This document shows, one piece after another, positions 11,313-22,428 of a stretch of DNA of 64,000 nt. The notes under the pieces are model-generated. The model did no database searches and was not told the origin of the DNA. It was given only the letters and a program-made list of their open reading frames with translations. The stretch covers positions 345,040 through 409,039 of the forward strand of contig NHNW01000038.1 in the NCBI GenBank assembly GCA_002786025.1, written 5' to 3'. The translations under genes were made by a program, and so were the position numbers. The DNA is from Zasmidium citrigriseum. Lineage: Eukaryota; Ascomycota; Dothideomycetes; Mycosphaerellales; Mycosphaerellaceae. Numbering within the stretch: position 1 is the stretch's first letter; the number at the start of each line of letters is the position of its first letter.

Positions 11313-12374
11313 ATAGTGAAATCGGGGAAGCCGATGAATGAATTGTGGTGTGAGAGGTCGCAATGATGAGGTGTAGTCGAGATAAGGAATGAAATAAGCT
11401 CGTACGATGGCGACCTTGATGGCTGATTAGTGATGGGTCCATGCCACCACTTTGACTTACCGGCAGACGTCTCCTGTGATCTTGAGACCACTACGAGCGC
11501 GTTCGCTGTGCTTGAGTCTGTTCCCAGTGGCAATGTCGTCAAGCTTATGGGAGGTTGTTCCAAGTCTTGATGCTCTTGGATCGCTTTTCCGTGGGAACTG
11601 AAAACTGCTGAGATGAGGGCATTATCGGCGTGAGATCATTGATCAAATCTGATTCTCTCAAGCTCAGGTGTCAAATCGATAACGGAGGACTGTCCCACCC
11701 GAGTAGCGTCTTTCGAGGGCCATAGAGCTCTTTCCAGAGGCTCAGCATCTTACGGAGAAGTTGGGGATGCTTCGTACAATGCTCCATTGGCTGTGTTTCA
11801 TTTTGTGCTCCAGCTTCGGCTCAAGCAGCCAGTGCATAGAGTTGACATCGAGGTTCGACGAAGCCTTGTCATCTCTGGTGGAATCAATCCTATCTTGCGA
11901 TCGTAATTCCTGGAAGCCTGGATGTTACAATGGTTTTGGGCATAGCCTAGTCAATAGCCTAGTCATCCAGAACGCAGTGGGAGGCCTCCGCAAATCTTTC
12001 CATCGCAAATCGAACCATCATATTTCCGTTTGTGGGCCAGATGATCGGATTGTAGAAGTAACCTAGAGGTGCAAGTGGTTCTTGAAGAGAGCTTCGCGCT
12101 TGCCACTGATACACGTACCGGCCCGGTCCGCTCTTAGCGTGTTCAGCCACAATCGCGTCGACTTCACTTGTGTCATCGAGTCCATCGCCTTTCACACAAA
12201 CAGTGAATGCATCTCTTGTTGAAGCTTCTGTTGCATTTGGGTCCTTCTGGCGTTTTGGCGAACATTCCGAGATGAGCGTAGCATCAAGACACAGCCTAGA
12301 ATCCTCTTTCGATCCTCCGTGAGAACCGAACGAACGACTTGCCACCGGGCACTCGAGGGCCAGCATATTCAACG
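11313..12374. other. Intergenic region, no supported gene
   Basis: About 1.06 kb. A 137-codon open frame on the reverse strand (11959-12372) and shorter frames on the other strand lack recognisable motifs and have uneven composition. I treat them as chance openings, though a lineage-specific small gene cannot be excluded. Confidence 0.4.
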
Positions 12375-12459
12375 ATGAATCCCGCTCAACTGCTCAATCC
12401 GAAGGCGTTTGCCAAGCAGAAGGCGAAAGCCAAGGCTGAACAGAAGCCTCAAACGGCAG
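12375..12459 (+). other. Candidate 5' exon or small reading frame upstream of SNF2 helicase
   Basis: An ATG at 12375 opens a coding-like stretch (MNPAQLLNPKAFAKQKAKA...) that ends at a good donor (GTACGT at 12460). Its composition resembles the N-terminus of the helicase downstream (PKALLNPTAKQQ). However, no AG acceptor before 12707 joins it to the helicase in the correct phase. It may be a 5' exon with a junction I cannot see, an upstream reading frame or a remnant of a partial duplication. Confidence 0.4.
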
Positions 12460-12706
12460 GTACGTGCTGAGAGTGAGAGCGTTTTTCGTGTCGCTTATTG
12501 GCCTATCTCCCCTTCACTTCACATCACATGCTTTCACATGGAGCGATTTGGCGTCCGTGCGCAAGCTGCAGCGCCCGCATAAAACCTCATCTTGCGCGCC
12601 TCGTCGTCTTCTTTCAAACCACACCAAACAACAGCCACCTCGACTTCCACCACATCAGACACCCACCAACATCCAACCACTCCGCGCCCGTGCCGTCAAC
12701 TTCGTC

Positions 12707-15700
12707 ATGGAAACAACTGACGACCCATTCTCACCAGCAACCTTCGACCCCAAGGCGCTGCTCAACCCGACAGCTAAGCAGCAATTGCCAACAGCCGCGG
12801 AGAACGGCGATGATGAGCGCGAGTTCGGCGCCGGCCAGATGATCGAGAATCTTAATGGCCTTACCGACCGCCGCGATGCCCCCATCAAGCGCAAGGCTCA
12901 GGCCAGCGACATCAACGAAGATGACAATGAAGGCCATAAGAAACCAAAGACGACTTTCGGCACCGGTGGCGGCAGCGGCATGATCTCCGATCACATCAAA
13001 GACGAACGCAAGAAGGCCGCCGAACAGTCTATCTCGACCGCGAATGGAGCCACCGAGCCAATCGACTTGACAAACGACGACGATGACGTACAGATCATCA
13101 AGGAGAGCGTCACCGTCAAGGACAGCAGCAGCGAGCGCGTGACCTTGGGCGTTCTTCATGGCACTGCAAACGCCTTCCGAGTTCCAGTGGCAAATGCGGC
13201 GAAGGGACTCAAGGGACGCTGGCCTCGTATGAAGGTCGATTACACCCGTCTACCCGGCACCCAGTTCATCTCCCTCGTGGATAAGTCGGGCGCGAAATTT
13301 GGCAACCTCGTACGTATCCCCACGGGCATTTGCAAGGCCTGAGCCCGTAGTGATGCATTCATTGCCTCTGACGACCGTTTTGTGACCGAGAGATTGTGTT
13401 ACTGACGTTCATTAGGACCTCCGTCTCGCCGCCGGTCTTTGCCCATTGCTCGACGGCGCCAAGGTCACCAAGGTCGACTTCAAGGTCTTCCTGGCGGACC
13501 GAGATAGAGGCAACGAAGTGCCTGGGGAGAAAGTGTCGAGAGCGCTCAAGGTTGAAGTCCTACTCACGGTACCCAAGGATGCAAAGGTCGTTGAACGAAT
13601 CGGCAAGTGGCTCTCACAGAAGCAGCTCTTCCTCAGCACGCCTATCTATGGAACAGGCAAGGAAGTATGGAACCCCCATGATCTGCGCAAGTCCTACGGC
13701 ACAACAAAAGGCGGAAACCAGCAGCGGGTGCAGGCGTCGGGCAGCGGTGGCTACGGACGGACGGTGGAACAAATTCTACGGGAAACCAGCTCCATGTTCG
13801 ACAGCTTGGACAAAGACGAGGATTTGCCGGAGATGGAGTGCAACGCCGATATCGTCACCAGCCCACTGATGGAGCATCAGAAAAAGGCTCTTCACTTCCT
13901 CATGGACCGTGAGCGGTCTGATTACGACGGCTACGATCTCCCGGCACATTCCTTGTGGAAGTTCCGGAGCCAAGACAACGGTCGTCCGTCCTGGTATCAC
14001 CTCATAACGGATCAAGTGGTCACCGAAAAGCCAGACTACATCCAAGGTGGCATTCTGGCTGACGTGATGGGCCTGGGAAAGACACTCAGCATGCTCGCCC
14101 TCATTGCAGAGACGAGAGAGGAAGCTCGTCGCTTCCGCCGGGAAGAGGGACCAGAAGTCGATGGCGAGGAGCTCGTCAATTCGAAGGCGACCCTGATCAT
14201 CTGCCCGAAGTCTGTCCTTTCCAACTGGCAGGAGCAGATCCGCAACCACACCGCAGAGGGAAAGTTACGGGTCTACACCTACCATGGCTCGTCCAGAATC
14301 CAGGATCTGGAGAAACTGTCTAAGTACGACATCGTCCTGACCTCCTACAACACAGTGGCATCGGAGTTGCATGGCAAGCTCAACGCACTGATGTGTATCA
14401 ACTGGTTTCGCACCATCCTTGATGAAGCGCATTCAATTCGGAACCCCTCAACGCAGGTCTCAAAGGCTTGCTGTGCTCTTTATGCTGAGAGAAAGTGGGC
14501 TCTTACTGGCACACCAGTGCAGAACTCCTTGCACGACCTAGGCGCCCTGTTCAAGTTCCTCCATCTTACACCATTCGACAGCTCCAACATTTGGGCTCAG
14601 TATATCATGGCACCATTCAAGAACGGCGATGTCAATGTCATTGAGCAACTTCAGATCCTCGTCCGCGGCGTCACCCTCCGCCGTACGAAGAACACCATCG
14701 ACCTGCCAGACAAGACTGTCGAGCGAGTCCGCCTGAACTTCTCAGGCGAGGAGGCATCTCTTTACAAGCAATTCGCTGTCAAGGCTGGCATGCAGTTTGC
14801 TGGAATCTCACAGGGAGGCTCTGTGCTCAAGGGCAAAGCTTATGCTCACATCCTCAAATCTATCGGTCGCATGAGGGCTATTTGTGCTCACGGTAGAGAG
14901 ATGCTCAATCAAGACGACATGGATGAGATCGTTGGACACGATCAGAACAACGCCATCGTCTTGGACATTGGTGGCGACGATGAAGCTGACAACGAGGGGG
15001 CTTTCGTCTCGGAGAAAGCCGCTTACGATCTTCTCAACACATTCTTCGATAGCGAGGCGGATTCGTGTACTTCTTGCGGCGCTCAGCTTGTCCACAGACC
15101 GTCCGACGACGAGGATTTGTCTGATTCTGAAGATGATGAAGTCGACGACAGCAAGGATCTTCTGGGCCATCTCACCCCGTGCTACCATCTTATTTGCTCG
15201 AAATGCACGGAGCGGCATGAGAAGGAGGTCAAAGCAACTCTCACCGTTGACAACTTCCACACATGCCCCCACTGTGAGTCGTACGTCAAGTTCGACCTCT
15301 ACCCTCTGCGGCAGTCGGTCCTCGATCGGATCAGAGGAGAACGCGCCGAGAAGGGCAAACCAGGAGCCAAGTGGGATCCTGATACTTACACCGGACCCTC
15401 CACCAAAGTCAAGGAGCTTCTTCGAGAGTTGGAGCAGTCTGCCAAGGAGACTGCAGAGCTTCCCCCAGGCGAGCCACCGATCCGCTCAGTCGTTTTCAGT
15501 GGCTGGACCCAGTACCTCGATCTCATCGAATACGCTCTCGACAATGCCAATATCGGCTGCACTCGCATTGACGGCTCGATGTCTGTCAAGCAGCGGTCAC
15601 AGGCTTTGCACACTTTCAACACCATCGACGAGGTCAGAGTTCTCTTGGTCTCCATCAAGGCTGGTGGCCAAGGTCTCAACTTCACGGCTGCTAACAAGGC

Positions 15701-16020
15701 GTACATCATGGAACCTGGGTACGTAAACATCCCGCAACATGTTGAAGACGTTCACTGACCTATCTTTTACCTTTAGATACAATCCGCAAGCTGAGCACCA
15801 GGCGACGGACCGCGTTCATCGTATCGGTCAGAAGAGAAACGTGACGATTAAGCACTTCAGCATCAGCGGCAGTGTTGAGGAGAGGATCCTGGCCTTACAG
15901 AAGAAGAAGGAGGCGTTGGCCAGCATGTCGATGAGCAGGAAGAAGACCAAGGCAGATGATGCCAAGGAGAAGATGGAGGAGCTCAAGGAGCTCTTCAGCA
16001 CCCGGAGCATTATGCAGTAG
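12707..16020 (+). CDS. SNF2-family helicase with RING finger (Rad5/Rad16/HLTF-type)
   Basis: Three exons, 12707-13309, 13416-15718 and 15777-16020, giving about 1,049 aa from the ATG at 12707. The N-terminal ~110 residues are polar and acidic, with IDLTNDDDDVQII resembling a SUMO-interacting motif. A globular segment follows, then the SNF2 ATPase: DVMGLGKT (motif I, about residue 416), ILDEAHSIRN (motif II, about 537) and ALTGTPVQN (motif III). A C3HC4-type RING is inserted between the ATPase lobes (about 751-826: CTSCG, CYHLICSKC, CPHC). The second lobe carries TRIDGSMSVKQR, AGGQGLN and ATDRVHRIGQ. Such enzymes are DNA translocases with ubiquitin-ligase activity in replication or excision repair. 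The RING holds a long acidic insert after its first CxxC. The N-terminus is uncertain because of the coding-like stretch at 12375. Confidence 0.93.
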
Positions 16021-16094
16021 GAGGCTCTGGATGACTTGGAGACTGTAGCTTGATATCCAGAACAGAGGATAGGTAGCTCTTGGAATGGATTGCA

Positions 16095-16195
16095 GTATCT
16101 CTTAGGAATGGAAACTTTCAAAGCCCTTGATGCGTCGGCCGTTGGCTTGATAGCTTGAGATATCTGTGAGATTGCTCGCAGTACTTCAATCTGCT
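16095..16195 (-). repeat. Degenerate repeated-gene fragment, copy A
   Basis: On the forward strand this starts GTATCTCTTAGGAATGGAAA and aligns with the copy at 16565. In the reverse frame both read alike: EQIEVLRAISQ, then ASRALK here; RIEVLQEAISQ, then ASTALK in the other copy. Most differences in the best-matched 24 nt are transitions. No full reading frame survives. Confidence 0.5.
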
Positions 16196-16564
16196 CTCCA
16201 CATGGTTGTGCCGAAGGAGAGCTTACAGCGGCGCTCTTGATCTTTCTGACTATATCGGCAGTGGCCATCTCCATCATCGACTTCCTTCTTGAGTCTACCA
16301 CCTTCTATTGGAGCACACAGTCATGCACCGTTTCGCGGAGATCCGACACACAGGTATACTCCATTCAGGAGTACAGACAACGCAACCTTCAGCAGCATAG
16401 CTGGAAACATTCACGGATCATCCAACTCTACGTATTAGGCTATTGCTGAGCCCGCAAAACTGTCTTCAATCTGCTCGATTCTAGCAGATGTTGAGGAGAC
16501 ATCAAGTTCAATATGAGCTCGATGATCTCGTCCCCGTACCGAAGATCACAGGTGTATCACGCAT

Positions 16565-16668
16565 GTATCTCCTAGAAATGAAGACTTTAGGGCTGTCGAT
16601 GCTCTACTCATTGGACTGAGGTCTCGAATCTTCTGTGAGATCGCTTCTTGCAGCACCTCGATGCGAGC
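16565..16668 (-). repeat. Degenerate repeated-gene fragment, copy B
   Basis: Forward strand starts GTATCTCCTAGAAATGAAGA, with about 20 of 24 positions matching copy A and further similarity over about 100 nt. It is flanked by unrelated sequence and lacks a full reading frame, so it is taken as a pseudogene fragment. Confidence 0.5.
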
Positions 16669-16976
16669 CAAACCAAACAGCAAAATATCTCGGTTTCGCG
16701 GCCCTTGGAGATGGTATGCGATGACGGATAGTGAGCTGGGATTCAAGTTTCTGTTTCGAAAGATTTAGCCTCAGAACAATCGTCGGTATAAAGTGAAAGG
16801 AGAAATGAAGAAAGACTAAATCGGAAATGAAGTTAGGGCTCCCAAAAAGAGAGAGCAAGTTTGCCTAGAACTGAAGGGTATTGTGCCTTGAATCGAAGGA
16901 TGGTGTTGCTGACACTTGAGGCAGAGCCTCTCCAGGAGTGAGGATTAGCATGCCTGAAACCAAAGGATTTCTGGCC

Positions 16977-17080
16977 CAGAAGTGAAGTCCCGCATTCCCA
17001 ATGTATCAGCTTCCATCCCGACAACTTCATGAACGTTCCGAATGCTTGAGGACTATGCAACAGCTCAATCGAGAAGCAGT
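16977..17080 (-). pseudogene. Degenerate repeated-gene fragment, copy C (frameshifted)
   Basis: On the reverse strand this reads IELLHSPQA in one frame and then NVHEVVG...LGMRDFTS in another, a single frameshift apart. The copy near 23947 reads TELLNRLRKVSDVHEMLG...ILTDFTS in one frame. The GTGAAGTC and TTCATG anchors are 50 nt apart end to end in both, which supports common descent. The frame break marks this copy as a pseudogene. Confidence 0.5.
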
Positions 17081-17256
17081 TTCTGGGGACTGAATGATTC
17101 GTACTTCCTGACTACCGGAAGCAGCCCACAGGAACCATCTCTACCAATCTATTCCTCGCAGAGCCTGTTGAGACACTATGTAGAGCAGAACTGTAACCCC
17201 CAGTGATGGCAAAGGGGCTTCGACGTCCACTCTCTTACTCTTCAACCTACCAAGCA

Positions 17257-18221
17257 TCACGACCCTTCAATATCCTCCACATTCTTCACCCCGATCGTCG
17301 ACCCCGGATCAGCCTTAACATTCGCCTGTGCAAACTCCTGAGCCTTCTTCACACTCTCCACTGCCAGCAACCTCTGATGCCAGTCCCAGCACTTCGGATA
17401 CTTCTCCTGCCACTCAGTACCGAAGTCGGGCGCCATCATGAACATCATGAGCAAAGTGTTCCAGGGTACAAACATGAGGTCGACGAAAGTCATTTTGTTA
17501 CCGACGAGCCATTGCTGGTTTCTGCGGATGAGGTGTTTGTCGATGACGCCGAGGATGCGTTTGATTTCGTTGGCGTAGCGTTCTTGGGCGCTGGGAAGTT
17601 GTTCGTGGTGGAGCTGGTTGATGTGTTAGCCTCGCTAAGAATAGGTGGTTTTTCAAGATCGACGAACGTGAAGGAACCATGTTCTTTGTCTGTTGGACGT
17701 TGGTCAGCGAACGACGAAGCGAGTCAATTCATAGGCTGGCACATACCCGTAGTATGGACCTTGACCACTCATCTGGAAATGCATCCATGACTTCAACTCA
17801 TACTTCTCTGGAAAGGACGTATACAAGAGCCGGTGGTCTTTGTCGTAGTAATCAAGCAGGTACTCAATGATAGCACCGGACTGCAATGATAGGATCGTCA
17901 GCCAGACAACGGACGCCTCGCCCCCTTTTATTGCTTCGTACCTCCCACATTTTCACCCCAGTATTTGGGTCTTCCAGAACCGGCATTCGACCATTCGGTG
18001 AAAGAGAGACCAAAGGCTCCTTGTCCCGAACATCTGAATCTGTACGATCGAAGGTTTTCATTTCCCATGGTAGACCAAGTTCACAGAGGAAGATGACGAC
18101 CTCTAAACAATCAGTCAGTATTTCATCGAATGGTGAAAGTTCGAAGCGACTTACTCCAGGGATTCGGACTCAATGCTCCATCGTGGTATCGCCAAACAAT
18201 GAGCGGCTTGAGGTCTAACAT
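17257..18221 (-). CDS. Glutathione S-transferase
   Basis: Five exons on the reverse strand: 18155-18221, 17942-18102, 17881 back to 17747 (exon 17747-17880), 17668-17689 and 17257-17613, giving 246 aa. The N-terminal thioredoxin-like domain has VVIFLCELGLPWEM, then SPNGRMPVLEDP (the cis-Pro loop) and WESGAIIEYLLD (glutathione-binding Glu-Ser). The helical C-terminal domain includes GPYYGQRTWFLH, RYANEIKRILGVID and MTFVDLMFVPW, in the layout of Ure2/GstA-type fungal enzymes. These conjugate glutathione to electrophiles in the cytosol. Exon 4 is a 22-nt microexon. Without it the helix linking the two domains would be broken, and reading through reaches a stop. A TATA-like box lies about 70 bp upstream. 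Boundaries may be off by one base at exon 3. Confidence 0.9.
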
Positions 18222-18545
18222 CTGGTGTGTTGGTGGAAGCTGAGGGAAGTGATGGAGATTATGGGGAAACAGAAAAGGAAGGGCGTAGACTTATATTCGC
18301 AGAACTTGCCAAAGCAGACATCCATCCGTAGTCGGATCCACCACATAGGGCTATCCAAGCGACGATATGCAGAGTTGGTCAGCTTATGAGCTAGCCATTT
18401 TAAAGAGCTGTCTCGTTGTTGTGCTACCAGTAAGAGCTTGGAAACAGTATGGACGTCACAACAGAGCATCTGCTGTATTTGTATCTATCGTCTTATTAGC
18501 TATCAATTCCGGTATGTGTGCGGTTGCAGCCCTGTCGTCAGTACA
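18222..18545. other. Intergenic region with GST promoter
   Basis: 324 bp between the GST start codon and the 3' end of the PAN-domain gene, both on the reverse strand. A TATA-like box lies at 18290-18295. Nothing else is supported. Confidence 0.45.
18290..18295 (-). promoter_or_regulatory. TATA-like box of GST gene
   Basis: TATAAG on the reverse strand about 70 bp upstream of the GST start codon at 18221. Confidence 0.45.
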
Positions 18546-20793
18546 TCAAACATTCAGTGTAAGATACAGATCATCAAATGCAGCATAATCCATATTTCCA
18601 GGCCCAGAGCATCGCACACCCAGTTGAACGGATGTGGCCGTGTTTTTGTTATCCCTGTAGGTATCCGTAACGTTGACGGACCATGTCTGGGACGAAGTCG
18701 CGCTTTGCGTCCAGAGAGATTGGCCGCCCAGATAGAGCGAGAACGAACAGGTCGTAGCTCTTGGTGAGGTCGGAGTCAAGGACAACCCCACAGATGCTGT
18801 AAACTGAAAGGTCTGACCACCACCAACTTGCGTTGTGTCGTAGAAGTTCTGAGACATAGTACCATCGACGTTTGTTACCCGGCTATTGCGTTTGTTGAGC
18901 ACCATCCTTGCTGCACCATTGACGACGTTCAGCGAGCCGGAAGACGTATTGAGCTCCCATGGATCAACCACTCCAGAAGAGAAGTCGTTGTTTGATAGAA
19001 CTTGTCTCCGAGGACGTGGGTAAGGGTTGGCGCCTGGACTGGGATCGAATACCGTCAAGGCCAGGTTGTCAAAGGCCAGTTTTGTGTCATTGCTGCCATT
19101 TGTGTCTATGGTGAGCTGATACAGAATGTCGGTGAAGTCACGGTTGACCCCACTGGCGAGCGGAGGGACGTGGTCGGAGGGGAAGCCCACATATCCAGTC
19201 ACGACGTCGCCTTGGTCTTGGAATTTGAGTTCGACATCAAAGGCCGGATTTCCGAAATTGTAAATGTCCCCGGTGATGATCCAGGAAGAGTTCATAGGCA
19301 GAGAGAGGGGCTGTTGGATGCTGTCGAAGAGAATAGGATTGTTACTGCCCGTGCAGGTCGAGAGCGGATAGTTGAGGACTCTGGTCAGAAGTATGTCAGT
19401 TTCATCAAGACCAACGAGATGTGTAATGAATACTCACCCTTGCCCGCCTTGAATGCTGAACGTCGCCGGCGAGCCACCAGGGCAGTTCGCCATAGAGCCT
19501 GTAGCGTGTTGCCATGGGCTAGCATCTCCACTATCAAAGCCACCGTTGATGAGTAACTGCTGCGGACTTCGAGCAGAAGAAGGACCCGACATTCGGAAGG
19601 CTGTATCAATCAAGTTCGAGTGCTCATTGCTAGCCAGGTAGCCTGACTCGGCCATGAGCTTGCAGAGCTTAGAGTCTTCATAGAACATGACCGCCATGCA
19701 GTCCGTTCCCTCTGACATGCAGTAATTTATGCAAGTCGTGAAGTCAGGGGTGGTGAACGGATCAACCCCAGAAACCTGTCGACCGGTGTAGAACTTATAG
19801 CCACAGTCCACGCGATATTGAGATCCATCTCGCGCTGTAAATGTTGTGCCCACAGCACAGCCCGCTGTGGGTGCTAGTAGTGTTTCAATAGTCATTGTGC
19901 TGTGGACCGTTGTCGTCGGTGTTACGGTCGTGGCAGGCGTGACATACGAGGTTGGGGTAGTGTATTGTGTGGATATTGGCGTCGTAGTCGTGAGAGGAGT
20001 CTTCGTCGTCGTAGGAGTTATTGTTTGCTTTGCAGCGATCTTCACAGTCTGACCAAATTGTTAGTCTAGCATCAAAAAGAGTACCCAAATGACTGACGTC
20101 GACGCTGGTGCTAGTCACAGTGGTCCTAGCAGTGACCGTCGTACTTGGAGTCGGGATTTTAAAACAGCTGCAAGCTGACGAGATCTGAGTGCTCGCGACG
20201 GCTGCTAATGCTTGCAGCGCGGCAGGCAACGTTGGTGCGCTGCTTGTGCTTGTTGTCGTTGGCGACGTTGCTGGATCGGCCGCAGCCTCACGTTTGGAGG
20301 GACCATTGCCTGAGCCTGCCGATGAGTAACCATACAAGGTGGAGTACGCCGTATCTGTTATGACAATCGTGGACGTGTCCGCAGTGACCGTTGTCGTATC
20401 GAGTGTCACCGTGGTCGGGTCGGCAGTAAGCTGGACAAATTGTCACTATCCTCAATCTTCTTTCGAATCAAGCAAGCTTACTGTAGTGGTTCGGGCGGCA
20501 GCAGTGATGGTCGATGTCGATGCTGTGACGGTCACCGCGTCCGCAGTCGCAAAACCCGTGCCAGTTGTCTGGGTGCTATGGCTGGTCGTAGATACTACGG
20601 ACGTTGAGGTGGTCGTGCTCGTCGAAGTTTTAATCTGCAGCCACGTCGAGCAGAAGGAACTGACTCCGGTGTAGACATTCAAGATCGACACAACAGCAGC
20701 CACTGGAGCACAAGTGCCTGTAACCACAGGACCTGCAACGGCAATGTTGACCAAGGAGAGAGCAATCGATGCTCGAAGTGCTAGACGGGTCAT
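18546..20793 (-). CDS. Secreted Thr-rich protein with PAN/Apple domain
   Basis: Four exons on the reverse strand: 20482-20793, 20098-20430, 19438-20048 and 18546-19380, giving 696 aa. Residues 1-20 form a signal peptide (basic N-terminus, Ala/Leu core, AVAG cleavage region). Long Thr/Ser/Val tracts follow (about 50-270), likely O-mannosylated, with a Lys-Arg-Glu-Ala site (PSKREAAADP) inside. A Cys-rich PAN/Apple-like domain spans about 275-350 (CGYKFYTG, CINYCMSEG, CMAVMFYED). The C-terminal half has repeated beta-rich segments (LLINGGFDSG...SPW and LSNNDFSSG...DPWELN), resembling CBM4/9-like carbohydrate-binding folds. It is therefore probably a cell-wall or extracellular glycan-binding protein. 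No GPI signal or catalytic domain is seen. The introns are 49-57 nt. Confidence 0.87.
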
Positions 20794-22428
20794 GATATCG
20801 ACAGGTAGAATGGATCAACTTGCCTGGCAGCCTCCTCTCCACCAGGAACATGTGAGGAGCTTTGTGAAGATAAGCATCGCAAGAACCTTTCCAAAGGTCT
20901 GAGCATTCTACATGCCAAGCATGAAGGCTTTCTTGCGGTGTCGTCTCATCAGAAGGAACCCTGTCGAAAAGGATGCGTCAAGCCTCATTTTGCCAGAAGC
21001 GCGGGTTGTAAAGACATCAGGAGAGCAGATTCGCATCTTTCAAGCCACTTAAATCTTAATAGCGAGCAAAAGGCTTGAACATTGGGGGATTAGAGGCGAG
21101 CGGAGGCTCGAAGAAGAAGCTGGCGAGAGGTGAAGTCTAGACTGGTGGACGCCAGCCACGAGGCAGCCACGTGGGTGAAGCACCGCAAACTTTCCAGAGA
21201 ACTCCCTCCTGATGACAACACCTCTTGCAACGAAGCTTCCTTTGCATCAAGAGACCCTCTTTGCTCTACCATGGATGTCCTCGGAATGCCCGGCCACCAA
21301 GAGGGAAGACTGCCGTCTGCCTGATCGACCTCGTCTCGCGTCAATTCTTTCCAGCCGGGTGATAACATCGCGTGGCGACAGCACCGCAGCGGCAGCATGT
21401 CTGGCCTCTCACAGAAGAGCGTGTTCCTTCATGCTTTGTGCTCCCTGGAGAGATGTTCGTGCGATGTCGAAGATAACGGCCTCCTGGAGCGTTCGGACTG
21501 GCTGTTCTCTCGTGATAGCCGTGGGGGGCCGTGCAACGCGCAAGTATCCTCATCTCACAGAGGGACGCCTGACGCGCTGGGTTGCGTCCTTGCACGAGGC
21601 CGGTAGTCTGCATCGGATGGAACAACCAGAAGCGAGGACGGAAGAAAGAGACACGTCGCCAAGAGAAGTGCGCGGAACCCGACCGGACGGCAATCTCAAA
21701 CGTCTCCAAGATCCTTGACCTTGTCACCTTGATGGCGGCCATCGAATATATGAGGAGCGTAGTCCACCTCGTCGGTTTTCACCCAGTGCTCGACAGGTCA
21801 AGTCGTGTTTCATCCACCCAGCAAGCCGCCCGTACCACCACTCCAAACGGGACACACACTCTCTCTACCCAGCCCGCTGGATCCACGTACAGTACCACCG
21901 ACGCGGCTAGCTACATCTAGGACCAAAGATGGATTTCTCCATTCAGACGCCGCCCGTCTACCCTCCAAGCTCACAAGACCAGAAATGGTGTCTCCGAAAT
22001 CAGACAGGACAATACTCAATCTGAGCATGCGACCAGTCCAACGCCACAACACCTTTTCTATGCCGTTTACTCCACAAAGCCAAGGCAATGGTGTGCTTCA
22101 GCATGAGTGGATGACTTTTGCGATGGCCTTCTTCGTGGATGTGACTGGAGAAGCTACGATGACAAGCTTCCTGCATGGCTCTCTTGGCCTTGTGGCGTCC
22201 TCCATTTCTGCATGCTGCACCTGCGACAGCAAACACGACCTGGTGACGATCAATCCGACACGCGCTTTATCTGTGCGTGTATGGTTGCACAGATAGATTA
22301 CTCCGTTGGATGAGAATCTGTATAAAGAGCGGTAGGTGACTTCTCAGTGTTCCCGCAGTACCCTTCGACGCTCCTTTTCACGGCCTTTCGTTCACTGCTC
22401 TACTTACGATTCTTTTCATTCCTTCAAC
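20794..22428. other. Intergenic region between two divergent secreted-protein genes
   Basis: 1.6 kb separating the start codons of the PAN-domain gene and the metalloprotease gene. Frames of up to 168 codons overlap on both strands and look random. A TATA box at 22321 belongs to the protease gene. Nothing else is supported. Confidence 0.45.
22321..22326 (+). promoter_or_regulatory. TATA box of metalloprotease gene
   Basis: TATAAA lies about 108 bp upstream of the ATG at 22429, in a spacing usual for inducible fungal secreted-protein genes. Confidence 0.55.

Larger units (their letters stand above)
16021..17256. other. Gene-poor region with decayed repeat copies
   Basis: About 1.24 kb between the helicase and the glutathione S-transferase 3' end. 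No intact gene is present. It contains at least three degenerate fragments (near 16095, 16565 and 16977) resembling one another or a fragment near 23947; see the repeat entries. Confidence 0.5.

Noticed and set aside
11959..12372. 137-codon frame on the reverse strand before the helicase gene
   Set aside because: No motif or homology pattern; ends in the promoter of the helicase gene. Kept only as a remote possibility.
14884..15726. 280-codon frame overlapping the SNF2 helicase
   Set aside because: Shifted frame of a well-supported gene; Ser/Arg-rich with no motif.
21212..21718. 168-codon frame between the PAN-domain and protease genes
   Set aside because: Overlaps equally long frames in other phases and on the other strand, with random-looking composition.
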